NCBI GenBank assembly: GCA_028551475.1
Contig: CM052355.1
Span: forward strand, 6,820,001 to 6,884,000
Length of the DNA: 64,000 bases
DNA from: Casuarina equisetifolia
Taxonomy: Eukaryota; Streptophyta; Magnoliopsida; Fagales; Casuarinaceae
Direction: 5' to 3'
Of the stretch, positions 51,601-63,600 are shown piece after piece. Position numbers and translations under genes: made by a program. How positions within the stretch are numbered: the stretch's first letter is position 1; the number at the start of each line of letters is the position of its first letter. The notes under the pieces were generated by a model. That model was not told the origin of the DNA. It searched no databases and saw only the letters and a program-made list of their open reading frames with translations.

Positions 51601-51980
51601 TCGGAAAAGGTCAGAATCTAGGAAGCAGAAACGTAACGAAGGGTTCATTCTTAGAAATCCAGATGCCAAATTGTTCACTTATTAAAATTACACCATCTAG
51701 GCTGGGACGAAGTTGTATAAAGAAAAAGACGCAAGAAAGTTCACAAAAAACAGGGTCCTTAGAGTGACCACCCCGAAATATAAATATTTTTTGACGTCTG
51801 TTTCGCTTACATTTTGTACAGAGCTCACATTGTTTGTGCAGAACTTATGAATTGGATTTTGTCTTTCTCGACGTCTCATTTAATTTGTTTTTGCTGAGGA
51901 CTAGCTTTGCCCAATGAAAATTGTTCCTTCAACGGTTGATAAGGCCTTCTCGAGTTCGTTGTCAGACTGTGCACCAAGGT
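48657..51980. other. Intergenic in CASPL array, diverged repeats
   Basis: No complete gene. Two diverged copies of a repeat containing tttctttacatataa.tta (about 49866-49985 and 50098-50200) resemble TE-derived sequence common in plant intergenic DNA. The stretch 51036-51225 is the distal upstream region of copy 2 and matches 55480-55610 (see relic). Confidence 0.5.
49866..50200 (+). repeat. Diverged direct repeat pair, probable TE remnant
   Basis: Both members carry a block ataaaa.cta.ctcaagg, then tatttctttacatataa.tta, then a tgtgacaactcc/tgagataacttc ending. Similar strings with 'gtgggac...' endings are common in plant LTR fragments. Boundaries not resolved. Confidence 0.35.
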
Positions 51981-52037
51981 AATTACAGCTAATGATGAGG
52001 AAGTCGATGGACGGCACCCTAAGCTCGAATATAAAAA
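51981..52037 (+). promoter_or_regulatory. Core promoter of second CASPL gene
   Basis: AATTACAGCTAAT (51981), GGACGGCAC (52009) and TATAAAAA (52030-52037) repeat the arrangement found before copy 1, about 60 bp before the ATG at 52097. Confidence 0.65.
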
Positions 52038-52096
52038 GAGCTTGATTGTACCAACTTCACGGCATATTATACGTTTTAGGCTTCAATTAGTAGAAG

Positions 52097-53863
52097 ATGG
52101 AACTGCCTTCTTCTAAAGTTGCCACTCTATTACTGAGAGGCCTTACTTTAGCTTTCCTGGCATTGACAATCCTAACCCTTTTTATCAACAAGAGGACCGT
52201 CGACGGGTACTATGTGCTCACCTTCAGAGAATTTGAAAGCTACAAGTAAGCACTGAAAATTTCATTAGCCACTATCCATTGCAGAAGTATGGATCGAAGC
52301 TGAACATTTGTTGAATATCTTTTGCCCTTTTCCTTACTACAATCCATCATTAAATTTAGTCCTATGGTGGATTTTATATTGCTAAAACCCAACCCTAACA
52401 CCACAAATTTCTCTCTTATGTGAAAAGCTCTCACATTTTCTGTCTCTCTCTGTGTGCCAAGAAATGGTTTCTTTCTTGTTTCTGTAAGAAAATTTTTGCT
52501 TTTGTTTTCGTATATACATGTGTTCAAGTATAAACTAGCAGCAATAACTTTCTCTAATGCCCTACTAAGTTGTAGCGTTGATCCGGAAACAAAAATATTT
52601 ATTTTCTCTTGTTTCGCAGTAATTATTCATATTAAGAACTTCCATGTCCCCCGCAGGTTCATGCTTGGAACAAGCTTCATTGGCGTTGGATATAGCCTCT
52701 TACAAGGAATTGCTTTTGTGATCTTCCAAATCTTGAAGAGCAACGATATCTACCTTCTTGTTCAGTTTTATGGCGACAAGGTACAACCATATCTAATATG
52801 CTATATTTTTAATTTGACCATATTTATCTGCCAATTTCTATTTAGTTTCATTATTTTTTCATGAAAGGCTCATTTTGAGCCTAATAGCTAATATTATAAA
52901 AAAAAATTCAAAATGACTTTACATGAAAATCATCTTTTCTTTGATGAAGTATGTATACAAATGAAGGTAAATTTATAACCACAATTTTTATACAGGAAAT
53001 TAACATTGTATATCAACGATTTCTGTTAGTGATAATCATGGCACTTAATTATAAGTTTTAAGCTAATATTATTTTAAAAATTTTATAAAATGAATTAATA
53101 TCCAGCTACTTTTCAATACCCGAATCATATGTTGAACTTTTTATTCTTCTTTAAAAATTAGTGTTACACTATCAACTTTTGAACTCGTAATAAGAACCAA
53201 TGACGTCAATTTCAAAATTTTAATTTAAGCTTGTCTTGGGACAAATAGCTTACTCAATCTATAAGGCCAAGAAAGATTCTTAAACAGATTTTAAGTAATT
53301 AAAATTTATTACTACATCATGTGACTTATTAGAGTTCTTACAATCTCTATGTTATTTTTATCATATTAACTTTGTGAATCTCAATAACTTTTTAAACCTA
53401 AGTGATACAAATCAAGTGCATCGAAGAACTCAATTCTTAAATAGAATAAGACTTGACAATTTCTGAATATGTCCTAACACAACCAATATCCTCTAATAGT
53501 TCTAAAGCATTTGTCATCTATAATTCTTAACTCTTAGAAATTATGTTTAGATTACATCATTAAAGTTATTTACAAAGATTTAATGAAAATGATAAGCAAT
53601 GATGTGTGAAAATTTGAGCCAATTAATTTGGAATCAATTGAATTCTAAACTATTTAGTTTCTTAACAATTCTAAATAACCTTGATCCTTAATAAAGAGCC
53701 TTTACTGTTTAAAGAAAACAATAATTTTGTTAAATATTACGACACAGAGAAAGGGTTGGGCTTTAGTGTGAAGAAAATATCTCTATGGTTTTCTCTTTAG
53801 TTAGATATTTGCTTGATTATATATGATAAATTCTTAAATGATATCTATATCTTAAGGTTGTTT

Positions 53864-53899
<36 letters not shown>

Positions 53900-54167
53900 C
53901 ACTTATCCTATCAAAGTAGGAAACCTAAGTTTGCCATTGGTCATGTCAAAAAGCAGCGTTTGACTTTAATCACTTTGGCAGGCTGTATCATGTCTTTTGG
54001 CCATGGGATCAGCGGCGGGGCTTGGGGCTACCATAGATTTGCAGCATCTTCACTATGATTATGACCCAAATTCTTTTTATAATTTGGGATACGTATCAGC
54101 TATTCTTCTTTTTCTTGGATTTTTATGTACTGCGATATTATCAGTTTTATCTTCTTATGCACTTTAA
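52097..54167 (+). CDS. CASPL: CASP-like membrane protein, copy 2, shortened C-terminus
   Basis: Paralogue of copy 1 with the same exon plan: 52097-52245, 52657-52780, 53982-54167; 152 residues. The start MELPSSKVATLLLRGLTLAF parallels MKVPSSKVVIPSLRGLSLPF in copy 1. Exon 2 ends FYGDK and the four hydrophobic segments are kept (TM4 VSAILLFLGFLCTAILSVLS). Exon 3 starts AVSCLLAM instead of VISYLLAT. The protein stops after SSYAL: the next codon is TAA where copies 1 and 3 have CCA, so the family's basic PKKV/PKRV tail is lost although the DNA for it (aagaaagtt) still follows. Intron 2 carries a (TA)n run at 53867-53898. May be functional or in early decay. Confidence 0.85.
53867..53898 (+). repeat. 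(TA)n microsatellite in CASPL copy 2 intron
   Basis: About 16 TA repeats inside intron 2, 84 bp before the exon 3 acceptor. Confidence 0.95.
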
Positions 54168-57108
54168 AAGAAAGTTTAATTGTTAAACTTTTCTTAAAAA
54201 GTAGCTGAAAAAAGTGAAAAATGCTTCATTTTAACATTCTAAATGCGCCCTTTTATTCAAAGAAAGCAAACTTCTTTGACCTTATTTGTCTAAATGACAA
54301 ATAGAATTTGATTTCTAGTTTCATTAGTTACAAACTTATATTATGACTACTTAATAAATCCTCCCAATTAATTACAAATTTTAAATTAGGCAAAAACATG
54401 TTACATGCATCAAGATCCATGTCACTATGCCCGTAAGTCCATTTGTTGACATACACGAAATATTAACAGATTTCTTTCAACTTAGAAATATAGCAATCGA
54501 CATTCCTACCACTATAAGACGGACAAAAATAGTGTCCTTTCCTGTGAGCTTAACATGCTTCTCAGTGACTCATTTTCTTAAGCCGCTTGTGCTGCTATTC
54601 GCTTCTCATTTTAAGACACTTCTCCTAGCTTTCCCCTTCTAGTGACTTCGTACTTCGTAGTTCGTAGTTTTCATGTTGAACGTAATTTGACTCCCTGCTT
54701 CTTCGGGATCGAATACTCGCTACGTCTAGCTTTCGCTTCTCCGCTGTGAAGATGGCAATCTTTTTAGCTTTTTCTGATTCTGGCCGATTCTCCCTTCGTT
54801 TGAGTGATCCTGATTATGCTGGTGGAGATTCAGCTTTTTTCTCTTGATTCCTTATAAGTTATTTTTAACGTGGTTTTGTTGGTTCATGACGCCACCTGAC
54901 AAATGCTACTCTCTGCCCTATCGCTAAGCTGCTTTGCCTAAAATGTCGAATCAAGGACACCTTTTGATCGGGCTGTATAGCAGTTTCCCGGCTTAAGTTA
55001 TTTAGTCGTTGCCCATTTCGTGAAACAACAGCACATGCGTTTTATGCGGGGTACTACTTTAAACTTCAAATGATTTCCCAGCAAACGACCCTGTGAGGCA
55101 ACAACGATTCTTTGCTCCTTTAAGCCTGATTTAGACGGCACCATTTGGAGTAGCTTTTCGGCACAGTTTGTCCTGCAATGACACTCTGTTAAGGCAAACA
55201 CAAGCACATTATTAAGTTAAGATCCGAGTGTACACGCTAGCTCATTTCCATTCACAATTGCAATGTTATGATTAAAATCTTTTCTTCTCTCTTTTTAATA
55301 CTATTTAACGTAAACCTCGCTTCCATCCACAATTCACGCTAGCTCATGAATTAAGGAAACAAACTCACACTTAAACAAAAGTTGAAAGATTTTATCTCTC
55401 CAATGTAAGATATCTATTCCTCAACAGTTCTCATTCCAAATAAATCAAAATACAACCTAGACAAGACAACAGTTAATCACACAGCCTGATGTTTTCGATC
55501 TTCCGACGGGCACGACCGTCCGTCATCGACTTCCATAGCCTTTGTTCGCTCTCTTTTCATTTGCTTCAGAACGTGTTTCGAATATTGCCGCCTTGTCAAT
55601 AGGTTTTGGTCCCTGCCGTACTATTACAGCTACGAAAAGAGAAGGTCAAGCGAAGAAGAACAGGTAGATAGCAAGTACTTTAACGTGACACAAATGAGTT
55701 GAGTGCAAGTGCATCCAAGGGCGTGGAGTAAGGATTTTAAAATTAACATACCAATCGAGGGCCTCACGAAAGCACCCATATTAAATTTAAGTGCCAAGAA
55801 GGCCAAAAATTGGGATATCTATTGTTTTCCCCTGAAAACGTCGTCTATTTCGTTCAACCCATATACAATAAATACAAGCTAAGAAAGATATCTTAAGAAG
55901 TTTGATAGCTAAATCCCTTCCTTTTATTGCTTTGATCATCCATTGTAGTTCTTCATTCCATCCTCCAATATCATGTCGAATTCCATTTTGAGCAAAAATA
56001 CTTTTTCAAATCATCCTTGTCCATGCACATTCAAAAAAGAGATGATTTCTATTTTCTAAATGAGATTGACAAAAATCACAATATATGTTTACTGAAGGAA
56101 GCCATCGTACAAGAAAGCCAAAAATTAACAAATCCGCCTGCTTCATCATTTGCATTTACAAATGGAATGAGATCGAGTTGGAAGAAATGGAAGTCTAGTG
56201 AACTTCCCGCATGCCAACTGTCATCTCAACTTGGCATTACAAAAATCCTTGCGTGAAATCTTATTATATGGTCTAGTTGAAAGAACAAATAAATAAACCC
56301 CAAAGAACAATATGACAACCCTCCACGAGTCGCAAAGAGAATTCTCTTCGCATATTGTCCGGCAGAGTACAATGGACCATTGCTTATAAAATTCTCTAGC
56401 TGTTGCTTTCCTCGATTCTTGCTCAGGATTTTGGGCGTCCAAACTTTTAATTTAGGATCAGATAAGATGGGGAGATGTAAGCTGACGATCTCAAATGCAT
56501 GATTCATACGTAATCTGTCTGCCTCTGTCTATGGAAAACGTTTGTTTTTTCTTTGTTTTCAAATGAGAAATTTTGTAGCACAGATACAAATATATCGTTT
56601 ATAAATCCCCATCACAGCGTTTCCTTCAACGACCTTTGAGTTGTAAAGCCTGGAAATGATTTTCTTACTTTTTAGTAATTAATTTGACTGTAAACTTTCA
56701 CAAACTGTAAATACAAACCCAAGCGTTTTTAACATTAGCAGACATCCGGCTCTTGATGAACAACGATAGTCGCGTCCTAATTGAATTTCACGCTGACAAG
56801 GTACAACCATCATACCGATTGCTTAAACGATCGATTTTGCGTATGGGCAGCGCCCACAATTTCTTCTGTACACATGTGCGCCCTACGAAATTTTGGGGTA
56901 ATGACTTCTCGGTCAAGGGTCTAATTGGTGGGCTGTCATGACGTAGCGAACCCTCCATGTGGGGGCACTTAGGGCATGTTGACCTTGAGAACTTTATCTG
57001 CAAGATGAGGCCCAAGTCATTGGTGTCCAGGTCTCTCACTCGCCTATAAATTCGAGAACAGTTGTGCCGGGTACCAGCATCGACATTTTCAGTAGGTCTT
57101 GATCGAGG
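54168..57108. other. Intergenic in CASPL array with remains of a fourth copy
   Basis: Apart from the relic upstream region (55480-55640) and relic exon 2 (about 56742-56800) annotated separately, no gene is recognised. Short frames 54427-54642, 54998-55207 and 56017-56256 have no motif. A small tandem cttcgta/gttcgta run lies at 54646-54668. Confidence 0.5.
55480..56800 (+). pseudogene. Relic of a fourth CASPL gene (upstream block and exon 2)
   Basis: Bases 56742-56800 translate as RLLMNNDSRVLIEFHADK and are followed by a splice-donor-like gtacaaccat. This matches the exon 2 end of copy 2 (QILKSNDIYLLVQFYGDK, then gtacaaccat). Upstream, 55482-55530 (cctgatgttttcgat.ttccga) and 55584-55607 (attgccg..ttgtcaatagg) match the distal promoter of copy 2 at 51036-51080 and 51198-51220. 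Exon 1 and exon 3 equivalents were not found before copy 3, so this is a dead partial copy. Confidence 0.6.
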
Positions 57109-58923
57109 ATGGCAGCTCCAGAGTGCACAGCTAACGTGATGGCACCCCCACAGTGCTCCGCAGCTTCGCGGATTGCCATCTTTGTACTGAGAGTTCTCAT
57201 ATTCGTTCTCCTATTGATATCACTCATTGTGCTTGCTATCAATACATCAACAGCAGAATCTGGAGGTGACGAGGTGAAAATACACTTCTACGACATTAGT
57301 GCCTACAAGTAAGTGCTATGAATTTTCATTTACTATTCTTGTTTGTTATAACGTTTGTGCAGAGCTCAGATACAACGCCTTTTCTTTCCTCCTCCTTTTC
57401 TTTTTGATTATTTTTATTTTGCGTTGGTCAGTATTCCGTTAACTTCAGTTTTTGTTGAGTCTTAATATATTCTGAACCTGGTGCAGTTTCCCTCCCAGTT
57501 TTAAAACCTGATGGGGTTTAGACATCTCGCAACCATATTTACAGTTTTGGACGTGCCCTTGAAACAATTAGTCCACATTATTTTGATTGCTTTTATCAAT
57601 GTTTCGCACACAAGCTTGGTTTTCTGAAGAACTCGAATTCAGCTCGACTCATCGTCTCGAGTAAGGGTATATGGTCCGTTGTCCCTAAGTGGCTCGTACA
57701 GGAGTTCTTCTCTAAAGCGTAGAATTGGAGGAGATTCGAAGACAGTTTTTCAATCTCTTTCCCTTTCAAGCTATTTTACGTAAAATTGTTATAAATTATA
57801 AAAGATAATTTATATCTAATTTAAAGTCTTAAGTCATTGAGAGAAGGAATTTATTTCTTTATGAACAACTTTTACATATTATTACATTCTTATGTGGGAC
57901 TTAATCTTCTCTCTTATCCTAAATGTGGAATGAACATTGGCCAGTGGGATAAATTCCATAAACGAAATGATGAAAGATAAGATTTAAACTTTAATATTAT
58001 ATTAGAAATTTCATAAAATGATCCATATTTATTTTGAAATTATAAGACATTAAATAAAGAAATTCATTTCTTCGCAAACCACTCTCCTTAGTTATTATAT
58101 TCTTAGATGAGACTCATCAGAAACCCTTATAAAATGCAGGTATATGATTGCTGCGATTGTCGTTGGACTCGCTTATAGCCTCTTGCAACTTGCATTCTCA
58201 ACTTTTCTTCTTATAACGGGACATCGCTTAATTAGTGGGAATGGAGGCATTCTGTTTGACTTCTACGGTGAAAAGGTATGTAATTATCGTACATGCCCTC
58301 TCTTTGCGTGGAGATGAAGTTGGTTCGAGCGTTTCCTTCGCTTCATTCTTGTGATAGCAAATCGGCTTCCCTGGAATTTATTGTGGCTTAATAAGCCTTA
58401 TACCATGAATTCATTCTTTTCGCTTGTCGCAAAAAGAACCTTTTTAGAAGTCCAAACTTGGTAGCCACTAACAGTGACATTCCCCATTGTACATCAGTTT
58501 GAAGTTCCTTTCGTCTCTTCAGGACAATTTTAGGTTAATTACTTGGCATTTTTAGTTATGGGCCGTCTCGAATAGGAGACCAAGCTTGGCTCTTTGTAGG
58601 AATGGGCCTATAATCTTACAAAACTTACAAAGCTCGGCGTGGTTATTCATATTTATAGTTGAAAATTGGTTAAAGGATTAACTGCGGCTGACCCAAAATT
58701 TCCTCTTATATAGGTTATCTCGTACATTTTGGCGACGGGGGCTGCTGCAGGGTTTGGGGTTACAAAAGATTTGATGGACTTCTCTGGTGCAGCTGACTAT
58801 CATTTCGGCAAGTTTTACGAAAAGGCATACGCATCAGCTAGCCTCCTCCTTCTCGCCTTTGTCTGCTCTGCTATCTTATCGGTTCTCTTTTCATATGCTC
58901 TTCCAAAGAGAGTTGATTGTTAG
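57109..58923 (+). CDS. CASPL: CASP-like membrane protein, copy 3 (CASPL4D1-like)
   Basis: Most family-typical member: exons 57109-57308, 58140-58275, 58714-58923; 181 residues. The N-terminus is longer than in copies 1 and 2 and Cys/Pro-rich (MAAPECTANVMAPPQCSAAS). TM1 is IAIFVLRVLIFVLLLISLIV with the family Arg; the first loop contains KIHFYDISAYKYM. TM2 is AAIVVGLAYSLLQLAF, exon 2 ends FYGEK, TM3 is ISYILATGAAAGFGVTKDLM, then KFYEKAYASASLLLLAFVCS and the ALPKRV tail. Exon borders are in the same places as in the other two copies. AATAAA at 59043-59048 may be its poly(A) signal. The role is unknown; a plasma-membrane scaffold is likely from family knowledge. Confidence 0.93.
57780..58110 (+). 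repeat. Diverged direct repeat pair in CASPL copy 3 intron 1
   Basis: Two similar blocks (about 57785-57905 and 58010-58115) share aattcatttctt / atttatttcttta, then an acattctta/atattctta.atg.gactta core. They resemble TE-derived sequence frequent in plant introns. Borders unresolved. Confidence 0.35.
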
Positions 58924-59158
58924 GGGAGGGAAAATCCTCCCCAGTTGGTTATTTGATTATTTGCTTGCTCTCCGTGTGTTTATATTATCTGCATTTTAAC
59001 TATTCATGTTCTCGTGTAAGGTCCTGTCAAATGTCATAACAGAATAAAAGTTCCATCTTTTATTTTCATTGTGAGTTATGAGACTGATCTAATCTTCAGG
59101 TCCCCTTCTATTACGTTTAAGTTTTCAGTTTTAAGTGGATGATTATGCAACTACCCAC
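58924..59158. other. 3' flank of CASPL copy 3
   Basis: Probable 3' untranslated region up to about 59080; nothing else seen before the TRIM element. Confidence 0.5.
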
Positions 59159-59731
59159 TGTTAAGAAGGCCTCAGCACCCCCAAAAGGATCCAATTGGAA
59201 GAGAGAGAACCCCACTTATATGGCCGTTAACTCGGCCACCCTGAACCGATGTGGGACAGCTACAGACTACACAACATGCCCCCTCCCCAAAGCCTAGCTT
59301 TTAGATTTGGCCGGTAGGAGGAAGGCCCATCAGAGAGAGAGAGAGACACCACATCAGTCCGGGCTTAATCCTGGCTCCAATACCATGTTAAGAAGGTCTC
59401 AACACCCCCAAAAGGATCCAATTGGAAGTGAGAGAACCCCACTTATATGGCCGTTAACTCGGCCACCCTGAACCAATGTGGGACAGCTACAGACTACACA
59501 ACATGCCCCCTCCCCAAAGCCCAGCTCTTAGATTTGGCCGGTAGGAGGAAAGCCCATCAGAGAGAGAGAGAGACACCACATCAGTTTGAGCTTAAACCAT
59601 CGGCTCCGATACCATGTTAAGAAGGCCTCAGCACCCCCAAAAGGATCAATTGGAAGTGAGAGAACCCCACTTATATGGCCGTTAACTCAGCCACCCTGAA
59701 CCGTTGTGGGACAGCTACAGACTACACAACA
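59159..59731 (-). mobile_element. Tandem TRIM retrotransposon: three LTRs, two internal domains
   Basis: Read on the - strand, the order is LTR (59731-59615), internal (59614-59504), LTR (59503-59386), internal (59385-59277), LTR (59276-59159). LTRs are 117-118 bp, begin TGTTGTGTAG and end CTTCTTAACA. Each internal domain of 109-111 bp has a primer site of the TGGTATTGGAGCC type just after its upstream LTR and the polypurine tract GGGGAGGGGGCA just before the next LTR. There is no coding sequence, as defined for terminal-repeat retrotransposons in miniature. The flanking 5-mers are CCCAC and CCTAC, a possible target-site duplication with one change. The LTRs carry CCCACATCGGTTC. Confidence 0.88.
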
Positions 59732-60640
59732 CCTACTATGGGGCTCCTACATTCTCCACTTGATGGAATTTTGGATCCTGAATGGCTAAGTTTAGCATCG
59801 ACCATAAACTGTTGGGTGGAACAGAGTCATGATATTCTTTTTGGCTGGAAGATAGGTTGGATAGGGCCAAACGGATTTTTCCCACTTCAATTGGATCACG
59901 TAGGCCCTTGACCATGAAGTTTGATCATCTTGTTAAGTGTTCAACCGAAGACCCATCAAACTTCACTTAATGGTCTCCATAACAATCCAACCTTAAGAAA
60001 TCAAGAATCTACATGGGCTTCCAAGAACTACTTCGTTGTACCTCAAATGCCTCTCAAAAATTAGTTTTATTTTCTTAAGGTTACTGGCAGTGCTAGCTCT
60101 AGTTGTTTCATCACTTTGCATGTCGCTCATGGCATTTGCCTTCCTCACAATTGAAAGTTGAATTCTTCAAGAAATCAAAGAATCTCACAAGAACACAAAC
60201 CCTAGGTGGCAAAAAAAGGGAATTCAAATTGATTGAAAAATGTTTACAAGTTCCATCTAATTTATAGATTGGATTGTGCTATATAATAAGGAAAATAAGA
60301 AACCTAATCTAATTGTAGTCACTTTACACTTGAAAGAATGAATCAAAGATTTGACCTAATTCCAAAGTTAGCCTTGATTGGAATCGATGGTTGGTGGTAT
60401 TTCCTTCTTAACAATGAGGTGAAGATTTGCGATTAATTGAACGAGAATGGAAGGTTTTCAGGTGCCAAATTTCTAACAAGGTTCTTGTAGAGGCAACTGG
60501 TGTTTTTGGTGAGGTAGACAACGCTCAAGGCTTACGACATGAAGGGCTGAAGTGGTGCGAGTTTGTGAGTTAGTCTGCCACATCATTTAATGAAGGTGAC
60601 GTGGACATGGTGAGGTGGACTACTGACATGGCATTTAATA
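59732..60640 (-). repeat. Probable 3' LTR and flank of second copia element
   Basis: After the RNase H frame ends (60635), the - strand reads gacggggtattaaatgcc, where PPT-like purines meet a TATTAA that may be a mutated TGTTAA LTR start. A TGTTAA on the + strand at 59931 would be the matching other end, giving about 710 bp. The AT-rich block 60180-60330 fits U3/U5-like sequence. Borders are unproven. Confidence 0.4.
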
Positions 60641-63600
60641 CCCCGTCATAAGTTGATGGGTTGTAGTAAACCGTGAGCTTGTTCTAAAGAACTTTGAAGT
60701 GTGTGGAGAAGAAGCCTTTAATGAAGATGCCCGCAGTTTAATCAACAAATGTGATAAAGTGTAGGTGAAGTTGTCGATTCTTGATACACTCACGAATGAA
60801 GTGAAAATCAATCTCGACATGTTTGGTGTAAGCATGGAGAGGTATAAGGCATATAGATTATCACACCAAAGTGTCGGTGGATAAGATAAATGTTGATGAA
60901 GGTCACAAAGTAGAGCTTTAATACAAATGAGTTTAGCAACAGTATTATTGAAGCTTTTGAATTCAGCCTCAGTGCTAGAGCGAGCCATGGTTTTCTATTT
61001 TCTAGAACACCAAGAAATGAGGTTAGAACCAAGAAAGATACAAAATCCACCTATGGATTTGTGATCATCACAGTCACTAACCCATCTTGCATTAAAATAT
61101 GCGTGGAGTTTATTAGAAGGGGATTTGGTAAGGTGAAGTCCGTAATAGATAATATCAATAAGAAATCAAAAAATTCATTTAACGAATGTCCAAAGAGTAG
61201 TAGTAAGCACATGCATGTATTGGCAAGCCATATTAACAGCATAGACTATATATGGATGTGTAAGAGTAAAATATTGGAGGGCACCAACAATGATGCAATA
61301 ATGGGTGGGATCAAAGAGTTCACCATCAGTGATAGATGGGGGGTGCCCCGTTGGACAGGTTGTAGAGACTCCATGAGCAGAGTCCATGTTAACCCGGTTA
61401 AGAATATCTTAGGCGAATTTAGCCTAATGGAGCATTAAACCATTTGGGGTGGGGAGAGCTTCAATGTCAAGGAAAAAATGAAGATCACCAAGGTCTTTGA
61501 TGTTAAACTCTCGTTGTAATTGATTTAAAATATTAGTGAGAGAAGCATTGTTGGTACCTGTAAAAATTATGTCATCAACATAGATAATGAGAAAGGCATT
61601 ATATTGAGGGGTGTGAAGTGTAAATAATGAGTGGTCAGCCTTGGAAATAGAGAAACTAAGTTTAAGTAAAAATTGACTTAAGCAATGGTTCCATGCACGG
61701 GTAGCTTGTTTTAACCTATATAAGGAATGATGTAGGTGACAGACAAGTGAGGTTGTTGTGGATTAACAAAGCCAAGAGGTTGGGTCATAAAAACAATTTC
61801 CTCAAGTTGACCATGTAGGAAGACATTCTTGATGTCAAGTTGCCTAATAGTCCAACCTTTAGAGTAAGCGAGAGAAAGTAGGGTGTGAATAGTAACAGAT
61901 TTGGCCACAAAACGAAAAGTTTCATTATAATTAAGGTCAGGGTATTAGTGAAACCCTTTGGCAACTAGATGGGCCTTATAACATTCAAGCATACCATTGG
62001 AGCATAAGTTAACTTTGTATACCCATTTGCACCCTATAAGTGTGACATTAGGTGAAAGGGGGACAAGGTCCCACGTCTAATTTTTTTAGAAAGGTTGTAT
62101 ATTCTTCAACCATGGCTTTATGCCATTCTGGGGAGGGAGTTAGCCTCAATGAAACATGAAGGTTCCTTATAAGGATGTGTAACAGTGGTTAAGCATATGT
62201 ATGTTGGCGAGTTAGAGTTCACCTAGAAGTTGTTCCACCTTTGAGACGGGTGGTCATGGAATGACCAGGTGGACGAGGTAAAGAGGATTGAGAAGGCCCG
62301 ATAAAGGTACCAATGGTGGTGTGGGAAAGGGAGGCATAAATGAGTTTGTAGATGTAGTCACGTTGGGCAATGACCTTTTAAATGTATTGTGAAGAGGCTA
62401 TGATGAACAAGAAATTTGAAAAGGGATACAACTATTCCTTGGTGGGGTAGGTGACATAGACAATATTTGAAAAGGAAATTGTGTCTTGTCAAAAATAGCA
62501 TCCGCAACAATAAAAAATCACTTTGTCTAAGGACAATAGCAATGATAACCTTTGTACCCTAGGGGATGTTTGAGGAAAATATAGGGGTGAGAACGAGGTT
62601 CAAGTTTATGTTTGGCATAAGGCCCAAGATATGGATAGGCAAGGCATCCAAAGACACGAAGATGGGAGATAAATGGGGAATTTCCAAAAAATAAATCCCA
62701 TAGTGTCTTATTATCAAGAACGGGAGTAGGGAGCCTATTAATGATGTGGACCATAGTCTCAAAGGCAAAGTCCCAGTTTTGTAATGGAACATGGGCGTGA
62801 TTAAGTAAGGAGAGCCCAGTTTCAACTATATGCCGATGTTTTCTTTTGACGGATCCATTTTGAAATGGAGCATAAGGACTAGATATGCATTGGTAAATCC
62901 TTAATTGTGAATGTTTAAAGGTAAATTTAGTATAAGTAAATTCGGCAACTCCGTCACATTGAATGGATTTAATTTTGAGACTGCACTAATTTTCAACAAA
63001 AATACAAAATTGGTCAAATAAAAAGATAAATTGAGTACGAGATTAGAAATTATAAATTCAAGTAAATTTTGAAAAATCATCAATAAAGGCAATGTAATAT
63101 TTGTTACCTAAGTGGAATAATAATGGGGCAAGTCCCTAGATATTAAAACGAATAAGATCAAGTGGTCCCTGAGATTTATTATTTGTTGAGGGATGAGTGT
63201 GTTTGGTGCTTTTGCTAATTCAACAAGCGTTGCAAGATTCAGGAAAATGGCCTTCAATAGTTATTTTATTATTATGGAACACTTTTAATATAAGAGGGAA
63301 AGAAGCATGCCCTAAACATTGATGCCATTTTTCAGGCATATTACAAGTTAATAATAATGTGATGGGCTTGTGCACCAATTTATTTAATTGAAGGCAATAA
63401 ATGCCTCAATCAAGTGGACCTTGAAGCAATGTCTGACCTGTAAAGAGATGCTATGCAACACAAAAATTAGGGTAAAATATAAATTTACAATTATTGTCCT
63501 TTGTAAATTGAGAAACAAATCATAAATTTTTAGAAATATTAGGAACAACTAAAATATTTGAGAGATTTAAATTATTAGGGTTAGAAAGGTTACCTGTATG

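Noticed and set aside
52454-52864. 136-codon + frame
   Set aside because: It is intron plus CASPL copy 2 exon 2 read through; the spliced model explains the conserved part.
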